Shown piece after piece: positions 1 through 8,061 of a DNA stretch of 64,000 bases. Position 1 is the first letter of the stretch. Each line of letters begins with the position of its first letter. The DNA is taken from NCBI RefSeq assembly GCF_009914315.1, contig NZ_CP042596.1:1054001-1118000 (forward strand), in the 5' to 3' direction. The stretch comes from Granulicella sp. WH15 (GTDB lineage Bacteria; Acidobacteriota; Terriglobia; Terriglobales; Acidobacteriaceae). The translations under genes were made by a program, and so were the position numbers. The notes under the pieces were generated by a model, which was not told the DNA's origin, did not search any database, and was given only the letters and a program-made list of their open reading frames with translations.

Positions 1-1758
1 GGGGGAGGCTGCGTTCTTCTTTTCGACGACCGGGGCGAAGGGATTGAAGCCTGCGGCGTCGATGTCGTGGGCTGCGTCGGTGTCGGTGGAGTTCTCGGGG
101 GCTACGGTGGAGATCTCCTCCGAGGGGCCGAAGTCGAAGCCGAAGTTGAAGCTGGTGTCAAAGCTTGTGTCCGCGTCGTTGGCCGCGATGGTGGAATTTG
201 TATCTTCTTCGGTTGCAAATTCCTCGGGGTTGAAGTCGGTGGCTTCTTCCGTGATTTCTTCGGGGGCGGATGGCTCGGCTACGTCGGCTGAGAGCTTGTC
301 GGCGAAGTTGGGGCCGAGCATGGCGCGAGCGTCCTCGATGAGACGGCGGAAGCCGCTGAGGGCTTGCAGGGCGCGGGCGGGGAGCAGCTTGTCTTCGATG
401 GCGCTGTCGATGGCCTGCCAGGTGCTGCGGCCGGTGGTGAGGGCGATGCGCTCGAGGGTCTCCATCGTGGTTTTGCCGATGCCGCGTGGGGGCGAGTTGA
501 CGCTGCGGGAGAAGGCTACGGAGTCGTGCGGGTTCTGCACGAGCTTCATGTAACTTAAAATGTCCTTGATTTCGGCGCGGTCGTAGAAGGAGAAGCCGCC
601 GACCATGTGGTACTGGATCTGGTAGCGGCGCAGGGCCTCTTCCACCAGGCGCGACTGCGAGTTGGTGCGGTAGAGGACGGCGCAGCGGGGCTGCTCTTCG
701 GTCTCTCCGGCGGTGCGGAGGTACTTGTGGATGCGGTCGGCGATGAAGAGGGCCTCGTTCTCGCCGTCGGGGGCCTCGTAGTAGCCGATGAGGCTGCCGC
801 CGTCGCGGTCGGTCCAGAGGTTCTTGCCCTTGCGCTGCGTGTTCTGCGCGACGACGGCGCTGGCGCCTTCGAGGATGACCTGGGTGGAGCGGTAGTTCTG
901 CTCGAGGCGGATCGTCTTCGAGTTGGGGAAGTCCTTTTCGAAGTCGAGGATGTTCTTGATGTCAGCTCCGCGCCAGCTATAGATGGACTGGTCCTCGTCT
1001 CCGACGACGCAGATGTTGCCGTGGCTTCCGGCGAGCAGCTTCATCAGCTCGTACTGGGGACGGTTGGTGTCCTGGTACTCGTCGATCATGACGTATCTGT
1101 AACGGCGGTTGTATCTTTCTCGGACTTCGCTGGAGGACTTTAACAGGCGCACCGTTTCGAGGAGGAGGTCGTCGAAGTCTAGGGCGTTGGCCTTGTTTAA
1201 CTCTTCGCGGTAGATCTTGAAGATGTGGGCGATCTTCTCTTCGAGTGGGTTGGTCGAAGCCAGGAAGTACTCCTGGGGGTCGATCATGTGGTTCTTGGCC
1301 CAGGAGATGCGGCCGAGGGCGATGCGGGGCTTGAGGCTCTTGTCGTCGATGTGCAGGCGCTTGAGGGCGGCCTTGACGACGGCCTGCTGGTCGGTCTCGT
1401 CGTAGATGGCGAAGCTGCGGGTGAGGCCGACGCCGTTGACGCGGAGGGCTTCGATGTCGCGGCGGAGGACGCGGACGCAGAAGCTGTGGAAGGTGGCCAG
1501 CGTGGGCTGGGCGAGGGTGCTGTGGCCGAGGATCTTGTCGACGCGCTCGGCCATCTCCTTGGCGGCCTTGTTGGTGAAGGTGACGGCCAGGATGGCGTCG
1601 GCGGGGACGCCGCGCTCTTGAATGAGGTAGGCGATGCGGTGCGTGATGACGCGCGTTTTGCCGGAGCCGGCGCCGGCGAGCAGGAGGACGGGGCCGTCGA
1701 CGGACTGGATGCCGTCCTGCTGCTGGGGGTTCATGTTGGCTAAAAGTGGGGACGACAT
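1..1758 (-). CDS. UvrD/PcrA-type ATP-dependent DNA helicase, 3' part cut by window edge
   Basis: Superfamily 1A helicase of the UvrD/PcrA/Rep group, which unwinds DNA 3' to 5' in nucleotide excision repair and replication restart. The minus frame is open from the ATG at 1758 to base 1 (586 residues). Seen: N-terminal NPQQQDGI (Q motif), Walker A LLLAGAGSGKTRVI at about residues 28-41, VTFTNKAAKEMAERV (motif Ia), SIYSWRGADIKNI (motif III region) and LEQNYRSTQ (motif IV). Residues about 480-586 form an acidic, low-complexity stretch inside the 2B region (many E, D, S, T), longer than in E. coli UvrD. The C-terminus and motifs V-VI lie outside the window. The family call is secure; choosing between uvrD and pcrA is not possible here. 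Confidence 0.93.
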   Translation of the reverse strand, partial: MSSPLLANMNPQQQDGIQSVDGPVLLLAGAGSGKTRVITHRIAYLIQERGVPADAILAVTFTNKAAKEMAERVDKILGHSTLAQPTLATFHSFCVRVLRRDIEALRVNGVGLTRSFAIYDETDQQAVVKAALKRLHIDDKSLKPRIALGRISWAKNHMIDPQEYFLASTNPLEEKIAHIFKIYREELNKANALDFDDLLLETVRLLKSSSEVRERYNRRYRYVMIDEYQDTNRPQYELMKLLAGSHGNICVVGDEDQSIYSWRGADIKNILDFEKDFPNSKTIRLEQNYRSTQVILEGASAVVAQNTQRKGKNLWTDRDGGSLIGYYEAPDGENEALFIADRIHKYLRTAGETEEQPRCAVLYRTNSQSRLVEEALRRYQIQYHMVGGFSFYDRAEIKDILSYMKLVQNPHDSVAFSRSVNSPPRGIGKTTMETLERIALTTGRSTWQAIDSAIEDKLLPARALQALSGFRRLIEDARAMLGPNFADKLSADVAEPSAPEEITEEATDFNPEEFATEEDTNSTIAANDADTSFDTSFNFGFDFGPSEEISTVAPENSTDTDAAHDIDAAGFNPFAPVVEKKNAASP

Positions 1759-1955
1759 TCGTGGGGCTCCAACCTCTATGTTAAGCGGTCGGGCTGTGGA
1801 GGTCGAATGAGGGAGATGGTTCCGGAGAAAGTTTGGATTTACAGACGATTCATGGAACGGATTGGAACCGGCTCGCGTAACTCTACACACGACGAGCTTG
1901 ACTGAACCATGGCAGGAGATCCCGTCGAACTTATGAGGTCACAAGGGGAAATCCA

Positions 1956-2297
1956 ATGAAGATTCATGTCGCTACTTTGCTCAAGTCCACCCTCGCTCTT
2001 ACTCTTGCGGCTGCTTCGGTGCCCGCTGTTCATGCGTCGCCGTTGCACAAGGGGATGCACCTGCACCCGGGGATCGACTCCCGCATCTGCCTGCATGTGT
2101 TCAACGCTGGCAACCAGTTTCGCGAGATTGTTGTAGAAGGCAAGACGTATGAGGTGCAGCCGCACCAGGGCGCGATGATCAAGGCTCCGGCGGGGACGAA
2201 GGTCTATGCGGGGTTCAATGTTTCGCAGCATAAGAAGGGAACTGTGCTGCTGGAGTTAACCGATGAGGTGAACGGCAAGCGGATTGTGCTGAGCTAG
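1956..2297 (+). CDS. Small secreted protein of unknown function
   Basis: 113 residues. Residues 1-27 are a clear signal peptide (charged MKIH, hydrophobic LALTLAAASVPAV, cleavage after HAS), so the product is exported. The mature part is small and mildly basic, with ICLHVFNAGNQFREIVVEGKTYEV, suggesting a short beta-rich domain; I recognise no family. A good ribosome binding site (aagggg) lies 6-7 bases before the ATG. It stands alone between uvrD (divergent) and the LOG-family gene, 38 bases downstream. Confidence 0.72.
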   Translation: MKIHVATLLKSTLALTLAAASVPAVHASPLHKGMHLHPGIDSRICLHVFNAGNQFREIVVEGKTYEVQPHQGAMIKAPAGTKVYAGFNVSQHKKGTVLLELTDEVNGKRIVLS

Positions 2298-2334
2298 GCC
2301 GCGTTTATCTCTTGTGGCGGGGCTTTGAGGGATA

Positions 2335-2907
2335 ATGGGAGACGTTATGTCGCTATCACTCGTTGCCCCTGCCAATGTTGCTGTCTTTTGTGCCTCCGCG
2401 GATGGAACTAAACCCACGTATCGAACGGTCGCGGAGGAGTTTGGAAGTAAGCTGGCCGCGCGTGGCGTCGGGCTGATCTATGGCGGTGCCAAGGTTGGGT
2501 TGATGGCTGCTGTGGCGGACGCGGCGCTGGCTGGCGGCGGGCGTGTGGTGGGCGTGATCCCCGAGGTGCTGGTCGATCTCGAGGTGGCTCACCAGGGATT
2601 GAGTGAGCTGCACATCACCAGCACGATGCACACGCGCAAAGAGATGATGGGGCAGTTGGCTGATGCGTTTGTGGTGCTGCCGGGTGGGTTTGGGACGTTT
2701 GAGGAGTTGTTCGAGGTGTTGGCTTGGCAGACGTTGAAGCTGCACGCTAAGCCGATTATTTTGCTCAATACTCTGGGGTTTTATGACGTGATGCTTCGGT
2801 TTTTGGATCATTGTGTGGCTGAGGGGATGTTGAAGCAGAGGAATCGGGAGATTTTGTTGGTGGCCGATAGCGTGGATGAGGCGTTGGGGATGTTGGGGGT
2901 TGGGTAG
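2335..2907 (+). CDS. LOG family protein (Rossmann-fold nucleoside phosphoribohydrolase type)
   Basis: Family: LOG/TIGR00730, long annotated as lysine decarboxylase; characterised members hydrolyse nucleoside 5'-monophosphates such as cytokinin ribotides to base and ribose-5-phosphate. Seen: the signature PGGFGTFEELFEVL at about residues 119-132 and TRKEMM shortly before it, together forming the active site. Length (190) is normal. Two starts are possible: ATG 2335 (gaggg just upstream) or ATG 2347 (gggag upstream); homologues usually begin close to AVFCAS, so 2347 is slightly preferred. Its real substrate in this organism is unknown. Confidence 0.88.
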   Translation: MGDVMSLSLVAPANVAVFCASADGTKPTYRTVAEEFGSKLAARGVGLIYGGAKVGLMAAVADAALAGGGRVVGVIPEVLVDLEVAHQGLSELHITSTMHTRKEMMGQLADAFVVLPGGFGTFEELFEVLAWQTLKLHAKPIILLNTLGFYDVMLRFLDHCVAEGMLKQRNREILLVADSVDEALGMLGVG

Positions 2908-3005
2908 GTTTCTTCCGATCAGCATAGTGGACCCGTGCGGCAAGGCAAGTTTGTGGCAGGGATAGACCGGGCCTTCAGCCCTTGTCCGCCTCGGTGTTCG
3001 ATTAC

Positions 3006-3150
3006 CTAGGGCTTCGCCCTAGGCTGGTATAGGGCGCGCCTTTGGCGCTAAGGGCAACGGCAACAGCAAAGACAGAAGCAGATTCCTCCGCTTCGCTCCT
3101 GAATGACAACCAAGAAAACAGGCAACGGCAACAACAAGAAAACAGGCAAC
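3006..3150. repeat. Intergenic repeat cluster: two perfect hairpins and a CAGGCAACGGCAA direct repeat
   Basis: The 329-base gap between the LOG gene and yggS holds no convincing gene. It contains CCTAGGGC-TTC-GCCCTAGG (3006-3024), GCGCC-TTT-GGCGC (3037-3049), the phrase gattcctccgcttcgctcc and then two copies of aacaggcaacggcaa. The look is that of a dispersed intergenic (REP-like) element; dispersion cannot be tested inside one window. Confidence 0.5.
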
Positions 3151-3236
3151 GGCAAGTGCGCCCTTGCGTCGGGCACTTCGTGCTGTTCTCGAAAAGTCCG
3201 GCACTTCGTGTGGTTTTGGACGCTTCGCGTGACGGG

Positions 3237-3926
3237 TTAGGGCTGGGTGCGTTTGCCGAAGATGGCGGTGCCGATGCGGATGCAGGTGGAACCCTCTTCG
3301 ATCGCTACGGCGAAGTCGTTCGACATGCCGATGGAGAGGCCCGTCAGCGTAGGGCAGCGGGTCAGTGACTCGTCACGGAGCTGGCGCAGGTGACGGAAGT
3401 ACGGGCGGGCCGTCTCGGGGGCGGTGGACCAGGGGGGGACCGTCATCAGGCCTTGCGGAACGAGGTTGGTGAGGGGGGCCAGGGCGTCGATGAGGGCGGG
3501 AAGTTCCTCGGGTGGCAGGCCGTGCTTGGACTCCTCGGGGGAGAGTTTGACCTCGAGGAAGATGGGCAGGGTCTTGTTGAGCGCGGCGGCGGCGGTGTTG
3601 AGGCGCTGGGCCAGCTTGAGCGAATCGACCGTGTCGATGGACTGGCAAAGCTCGACGGCGCGGTTGGCCTTGTTGGATTGCAGCGGGCCGATGAGGTGCA
3701 GCTCGAGGTCGGCTAGGTGGGCCAGCGCGGGCTGCTTGGCCTGGACCTCCTGCACGCGGTTCTCGCCGAAGAGGCGCTGACCTGCGGCGTAGGCCTCGAG
3801 GAGCGACTCGACGGGGTGCATTTTGCTGACGGCCATGAGGGCTACGTCGGATACGGGCCGGTGTGCGCGGGCGCAGGCTTCGGCGAGCTGGGTGCGGACG
3901 ATGGCTAGGTTTTCGGCTACGGACAT
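3237..3926 (-). CDS. yggS: YggS/PLPBP family pyridoxal phosphate homeostasis protein
   Basis: Cytosolic PLP-binding protein that buffers vitamin B6 and affects amino-acid metabolism; it has no known catalytic activity. Seen in 229 residues: MAVSKMHP at about 31 (the PLP Schiff-base lysine), FGENRVQEVQAK, HLIGPLQSNK, then LSIGMSNDFAVAIEEGST and IRIGTAIFG near the C-terminus, all family hallmarks in the usual order. Length is normal. It lies 29 bases downstream of the membrane/secreted protein gene on the same strand, so the two may be co-transcribed. Confidence 0.93.
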   Translation of the reverse strand: MSVAENLAIVRTQLAEACARAHRPVSDVALMAVSKMHPVESLLEAYAAGQRLFGENRVQEVQAKQPALAHLADLELHLIGPLQSNKANRAVELCQSIDTVDSLKLAQRLNTAAAALNKTLPIFLEVKLSPEESKHGLPPEELPALIDALAPLTNLVPQGLMTVPPWSTAPETARPYFRHLRQLRDESLTRCPTLTGLSIGMSNDFAVAIEEGSTCIRIGTAIFGKRTQP

Positions 3927-3955
3927 GTTGGGACTATCTTACGAGCTTATGGGAA

Positions 3956-5029
3956 CTAAGGCTTTACGCCTGCTGCCGCTGCGTCGCGGGCTGCCTGAGC
4001 TGCGATCTTCTCGCGGTGCTTGCGGATGTAGTGGGCGGCGATGTCGGGGTAGAACTCGCGGACGGAGCTGAAGGCTATGTCGCGCATGGCCGAGTAGGCA
4101 AACTTGGTGGCCAGCACGCCGAAGCTCGTGGCGCCGGTGGGGTAGTAGTAGCGGGAGAAGACCTGGGTGAGCACCTTGCCGCCGAGACCGGCGATGTTCG
4201 GGGTTTCGCGGCCGCCGTAGGTACGGGCGATGGCCTGGCGGTCGATGACGTAGATGATGCGGGTGGGCAGGCTGTGACCCTGGCCGAGGGCGTAATAACG
4301 GGTGTCCTCGTGCAGGAGGCTGGGCAGGAGCCAGGCGCTGAGGTAGGTGCCGTCGGTCTTGTCGACGAAGCCGCGCCAGGTGTAGGCGTAGAAGCCGCCG
4401 ACGCCCTTGCCAAGGACGGGGTGGGAGTTGAGGGCTTCGGCTGTCAGCGAGGTGATGCCGAGGAAGAGGAAGGAAGAGTAGTCGAAGGCCTGGTGGGTGG
4501 CGACGAGGAAGTTGTAGCGCCAGCCGGGGGGATGGGGGCGCGAGCCGCCGGAGACAGAGCGGAAGTTGGGCATGAAGCCGAGGATGCGCTTGGGCTGCTG
4601 ACGCTCGAGCGGGATAGGGTTGCCGTTGGCGTCGAGATCGAGGGGCGCGGCGGAGGTGGGGCGGTGGGCGTCGCTCTCACGGGCGGCCTTGGCGGCGTCC
4701 TGAGCGGCTTTGTCTGGAGCCGTTTGGGCCGACTGGGCGGAGGTGCTCTGCGGCTCGTAGCCTTCGGGGTAGAAGCTGACGTCCCAGGGAGAGGCGACGT
4801 TGGCGGAGGAGGACGAGGTGTAGGCGGTCGCCGGGATGTCGTCGGCCGGGGCGACCGAGGCTACCAGGAAGGCGGAGGGATCGTCGGGCAGGGCCGCGTC
4901 CGATGCTGCCGCGGAGGGTTGCTGGGCGAAGGCTCCGGCGGTGGTGAGCAGCAGGGCTGCGGAGGCCAGAAGATACTGGCGGGCGTGCCGATCGGCGTGA
5001 CGATTCAATATGGGCTCACAGTCGATCAT
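3956..5029 (-). CDS. Exported acidobacterial protein of unknown function
   Basis: 357 residues. A hydrophobic stretch at about residues 18-35 (YLLASAALLLTTAGAFAQ) acts as a signal peptide, followed by a long disordered Ser/Ala/Pro region to about 130. The conserved-looking domain starts at RILGFMPNFRSVSGG and contains many aromatic residues (DYSSFLFLG, GGFYAYTWRGFVDK, DTRYYALGQG, SRYYYPTG), as in outer-membrane or periplasm-exposed proteins. The C-terminus is helical and charged. I have seen this RILGFMPNF type in acidobacterial genomes but know no function. It sits between trxB and yggS on the same strand. Confidence 0.75.
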   Translation of the reverse strand: MIDCEPILNRHADRHARQYLLASAALLLTTAGAFAQQPSAAASDAALPDDPSAFLVASVAPADDIPATAYTSSSSANVASPWDVSFYPEGYEPQSTSAQSAQTAPDKAAQDAAKAARESDAHRPTSAAPLDLDANGNPIPLERQQPKRILGFMPNFRSVSGGSRPHPPGWRYNFLVATHQAFDYSSFLFLGITSLTAEALNSHPVLGKGVGGFYAYTWRGFVDKTDGTYLSAWLLPSLLHEDTRYYALGQGHSLPTRIIYVIDRQAIARTYGGRETPNIAGLGGKVLTQVFSRYYYPTGATSFGVLATKFAYSAMRDIAFSSVREFYPDIAAHYIRKHREKIAAQAARDAAAAGVKP

Positions 5030-5138
5030 AGGCAGGATCTGGCTGGCTTGGGTTAGGTTTCAGGCTCCGGATGCAGTGGAACACGGATGGAGGTGCGATC
5101 CGGTAAAACAAGGATGAAGATGTGCGGGACCGCACCGG

Positions 5139-6116
5139 TCAGCGGCCGTGCCCTTCGAGAAACTTCTCGACTTCGAGCGCGGCCATGCAGCCGGAACCGG
5201 CAGCGGTGATGGCCTGGCGGTACTTGCGGTCCTTGATGTCGCCGCAGGCAAAGACGCCGGGGAGAATCTCGCCGTCCTTGGTGGTGTAGACGTCGTCGCG
5301 GGTGAGGATGTAGCCGTCCTGGTCGAGGTCGAGCAAGCCCGTGAAGGCCTTGGCGTTGGGCTCGTGGCCGATGCCGAGGAACATGAAGGAGACGGGGAGG
5401 ATGGACTCGACCCCGGTGCTACGGTTCTTGATGCGCAGGCCGCGGACGTCCTTCTCATCGACGCCGAGGACCTCTTCGACCGTCGTGTTGGGCAGGAACT
5501 CGATCTTCTCGTGAGCCATGGCGCGCTCAAGCATGATCTTCGAGGCACGGAACTTTTCGCTGCGATTGATGAGGGTGACCTTGGTGGCGAAGCGGGTGAG
5601 GAAGAGCGCCTCTTCCATGGCGCTGTCGCCGCCGCCGATGACGGCGATCTCTTTGCCGGAGGAGAAAAAGCCGTCGCAGGTGGCGCAGCTGGAGACGCCG
5701 TGGCCGATGAGGGCCTGCTCGGAGGGCAGGTTGAGCCAGCGGGCGCTGGCTCCCGAGGCGATGATGAGGGTGCGGGTGAGGATGGTCGACCGCTCGGTGA
5801 CGAGCTTGATGGGGCGGCTCGAGAGATCGACCGAGACGAGGTGCTCCATCTTGAACTCCGCGCCGAAGCGCTCGGCCTGCTTCTTCATGTTCTCGATCAG
5901 CTCGGGTCCCTGGATACCGTCGGGCCAGCCGGGGAAGTTCTCGACCAGGGTGGTGATGGAGAGCTGGCCGCCGGGCTCGTGGCCCTCGAGGACGAGGGGA
6001 CGGAGATTGGAGCGGCCGGCGTAGATGGCGGCGGTGAGGCCGGAGCAACCGGAACCGAGGATGACGACGTCGCGGACGGGGGTGGGAGCAGCTGCGGGAG
6101 TGATTTGGGAGTTCAT
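5139..6116 (-). CDS. trxB: Thioredoxin-disulfide reductase
   Basis: FAD-dependent pyridine nucleotide-disulfide oxidoreductase that passes electrons from NADPH to thioredoxin in the cytoplasm. Seen: FAD dinucleotide fold VVILGSGCSGLTAAIYAGR near the N-terminus (GSGCSG where GxGPAG is more usual), redox pair CATC at about residues 144-147, NADPH-binding GGGDSAMEEALFL, and the FAD site GVFACGDIKDRKYRQ with GSGCMAA near the C-terminus. I chose ATG 6116 (MNSQITPA) because homologues start shortly before the first Rossmann motif; an ATG at 6149 would add 11 residues. The 110-base gap to the next gene shows no clear terminator. Confidence 0.95.
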   Translation of the reverse strand: MNSQITPAAAPTPVRDVVILGSGCSGLTAAIYAGRSNLRPLVLEGHEPGGQLSITTLVENFPGWPDGIQGPELIENMKKQAERFGAEFKMEHLVSVDLSSRPIKLVTERSTILTRTLIIASGASARWLNLPSEQALIGHGVSSCATCDGFFSSGKEIAVIGGGDSAMEEALFLTRFATKVTLINRSEKFRASKIMLERAMAHEKIEFLPNTTVEEVLGVDEKDVRGLRIKNRSTGVESILPVSFMFLGIGHEPNAKAFTGLLDLDQDGYILTRDDVYTTKDGEILPGVFACGDIKDRKYRQAITAAGSGCMAALEVEKFLEGHGR

Positions 6117-6194
6117 AGGCCTACTTAGTGTAAATGCGCGGCAGGGCAAAAGGATTCGGAGTGGGCGCTTTGGCGTCCGGAAGGAGGCTGGAGG

Positions 6195-6410
6195 GTGAAA
6201 GAATGGGGTATGGCAAATCTGGTGTTGGTCTATGGGATGCGGCTGCTTCCGGCAGATGAGGTGGTTTCAGTCGGTGAGGCGCCGGTGGCGCTGAAGAACG
6301 GTAACGACGCGCATGTGACGATGCATGTGCTGGAGGGAAGCAGGGAGCAGATCGAGGCGCAGCTTCGGCTTAGCCTGGATGCGTTTTTTGATTTTTATCC
6401 GCAGATCTAA
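6195..6410 (+). CDS. Small hypothetical protein
   Basis: 71 residues from a GTG at 6195 preceded by aaggagg at a 7-base spacing; an ATG at 6210 (MANLVLVYG) is the alternative. The sequence has ALKNGNDAHVTMHVLEGSREQIEAQLRLSLDAFFDFYPQI, an alternating strand-helix pattern like a small ferredoxin-like fold, but no family is recognised. It is isolated and convergent with the anti-sigma gene; the shared terminator follows its stop. Confidence 0.6.
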   Translation: MKEWGMANLVLVYGMRLLPADEVVSVGEAPVALKNGNDAHVTMHVLEGSREQIEAQLRLSLDAFFDFYPQI

Positions 6411-6426
6411 AGGCTTTATGCAAACA

Positions 6427-6458
6427 AAAGGCTTTTGCTCCAGAGGGTAAAAGCCTTT
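6427..6458. terminator. Bidirectional hairpin terminator between convergent genes
   Basis: AAAGGCTTTT (6427-6436) pairs perfectly with AAAAGCCTTT (6449-6458) around a 12-base loop and is followed by gcttgtttttcttt on the + strand. It lies between the small + gene ending at 6410 and the anti-sigma gene ending at 6471, so it can serve both. Confidence 0.8.
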
Positions 6459-6470
6459 GCTTGTTTTTCT

Positions 6471-7151
6471 TTACCCGCGGACCGAGACTCCGGCGAAGGT
6501 CTGGATGACTCGACCGCGCGCCGGTTCGCCGAAGACGCGGGCGGGTTCGAAGACCTCGGTGAGGAGACGGTCCATTACCTGCTTCTGCGTGGCCGAGTCG
6601 ATGGGGCCGGAGACGACCTGGTAGTCGTAGACCTGGCCGCGCTCGTTGATCTGGGCCTGGACGACGATGGTCATGTCCTCGGGGGTCGTGATCTCGGTAG
6701 TGGGGCCGGAGGAGTAGCGGAAGTGCGGAGTGGTGATCGCGCCGAGGGGCTCGTCGTTGGCGAGCACGGGCTGGGGGGCGGCAACGACGCCCAGGAGTAG
6801 TCCGGCGCCGCCTACGAGTACGATAGCCGCGGCGACTCCGGCGGAGACCTGTACCAGCATCGGGCGGACCGTGTTCTCCCAGCGAGTGGTGAGGAGGTCG
6901 ATCCAGCTCTGGCGGCGGGCAGCTTCGTGCGACATGGCCAGGCGGATCTTGAGGCCGAGGTCGGCGGGGGCTTTGGCAGGGCCGAGCGAGCCGAGCAGAG
7001 ACTGCATCTCGCGCCAGGAGGCGAACTCTTCGGCGCAATCCTCGCAACTCTCCATGTGGCTTGCGACCGCCTGCATCTCGTGTCCGCTGATGGCGCCATC
7101 GAGGTACTCGGAGAACGAGCTTTGGATTTTTTTGCAGACGGATTCGTTCAT
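6471..7151 (-). CDS. Zinc-finger anti-sigma factor with transmembrane segment and TonB-like C-terminus
   Basis: Membrane anti-sigma factor for the ECF sigma encoded just upstream. Seen: zf-HC2 motif H32-x3-C36-x2-C39 (SHMESCEDC), one membrane helix at about 102-124 (VSAGVAAAIVLVGGAGLLLGVV), and a periplasmic domain with VVQAQINERGQVYDYQVVSGP and VFEPARVFGEPARGRVI, resembling the TonB C-terminal/energy-transducer fold. The start codon overlaps the sigma stop (ATGA, 7148-7151), the standard coupling for such pairs. The stimulus cannot be inferred. Confidence 0.88.
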   Translation of the reverse strand: MNESVCKKIQSSFSEYLDGAISGHEMQAVASHMESCEDCAEEFASWREMQSLLGSLGPAKAPADLGLKIRLAMSHEAARRQSWIDLLTTRWENTVRPMLVQVSAGVAAAIVLVGGAGLLLGVVAAPQPVLANDEPLGAITTPHFRYSSGPTTEITTPEDMTIVVQAQINERGQVYDYQVVSGPIDSATQKQVMDRLLTEVFEPARVFGEPARGRVIQTFAGVSVRG

Positions 7152-7816
7152 TGGGTTACCTCGGATGCAAAGCTGGGTGCGCGCAGTACGCCGTCGCCCA
7201 TCAGGATCTCCTTGAGGGCCGCACGGCCGCGGGTTAGGCGGCTCTTCACGGTTCCGGCGGGCACGTCGAGGATCTCGGCGATCTCCTCGTAGGCGAAGCC
7301 CTCGATCTCGCGCAGGACGATGACGGTGCGGTAGACCTCGGGCAGCTTGCGCAGGGCGTCTTCGATGCGGATCTTTACCTGGCTCTGGGAGGCCTGCTCA
7401 TAGGGGCTGGGGCGGCTGTCGGGAAGGGTTTCGGCGAGGCTGATGCCGTCGCCGTCTTCGGTCTCGGCCTGCTCGTCGATGGTCAGCTCCTGGCGTTTGT
7501 GGCGGGTCCACCAGCGGCGCTGGTTGGATGCCTCGCGGAGCGCGATGCGGTAGAGCCAGGTGCGGAGGCTGGCCTCGCCGTGGAAGCTGCCGATGCTGCG
7601 GAAGACCTTGATGAAGACTTCCTGGGTGATGTCGGCGGCGTCGGCGGGGTCTTGCAGGCTGCGCGCGATGAGGGAGTAGATGGGCTGCGAGTACTGGGAG
7701 ATGAGGACAGCAAAGGCCGTCTCCGATCCTGCCTTGAGGGCAGCGACCAGATCAGCATCTTCGGCTCGGAATCCAATCGCGCTGGCCAGATTTCCCACTA
7801 CTATGCCCGCCTGCAT
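7148..7816 (-). CDS. ECF-type RNA polymerase sigma factor
   Basis: 222 residues. Region 2 is seen in DAADITQEVFIKVFRSIGSFHGEASLRTWLYRIALREASNQRRW and region 4 in LRKLPEVYRTVIVLREIEGFAYEEIAEILDVPAGTVKSRLTRGRAALKE, the standard two-domain ECF layout without region 3. The first 25 residues are a loose N-terminal extension. Translationally coupled to the anti-sigma gene. The gene starts 164 bases from the tRNA-Ala that is transcribed in the opposite direction. Confidence 0.93.
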   Translation of the reverse strand: MQAGIVVGNLASAIGFRAEDADLVAALKAGSETAFAVLISQYSQPIYSLIARSLQDPADAADITQEVFIKVFRSIGSFHGEASLRTWLYRIALREASNQRRWWTRHKRQELTIDEQAETEDGDGISLAETLPDSRPSPYEQASQSQVKIRIEDALRKLPEVYRTVIVLREIEGFAYEEIAEILDVPAGTVKSRLTRGRAALKEILMGDGVLRAPSFASEVTQ

Positions 7817-7979
7817 ATCGGGTACCCTCTAAGTTACGACCTGTCCAGCGTGTTCTGCAACCTGCTCGGTGCGAGACAGCGGAAGACTCTGGGAGATTAG
7901 ACACCGGGATAAGTGGCAAAGTTCCCACAGGGGCACTCCATTTGACGGAACGCGCCGCTCTTCATAGAATAGAAAAAGT

Positions 7980-8055
7980 GGGCCTGTGGCGCAGCTGGGA
8001 GCGCGCTTCCATGGCATGGAAGAGGTCATCGGTTCGATCCCGATCAGGTCCACCA
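7980..8055 (+). tRNA. tRNA-Ala (anticodon GGC), 3' end is the likely attachment site
   Basis: A 76-base cloverleaf with CCA encoded: acceptor GGGCCTG pairs with CAGGTCC (one G-U), D stem GCGC/GCGC, anticodon stem CTTCC/GGAAG around loop ATGGCAT (anticodon GGC reads alanine GCC), and T arm ATCGG-TTCGATC-CCGAT. A tyrosine recombinase gene ends 7 bases after the tRNA, the usual arrangement for an element integrated into the tRNA 3' end. I searched the window by eye for a second copy of GATCAGGTCCACCA and found none. Confidence 0.95.
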
Positions 8056-8061
8056 ATTATT

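Noticed and set aside
7829..8056. Open frame on the minus strand covering the tRNA-Ala
   Set aside because: It is the antisense of a tRNA gene and its product reads like the usual false protein over such genes.
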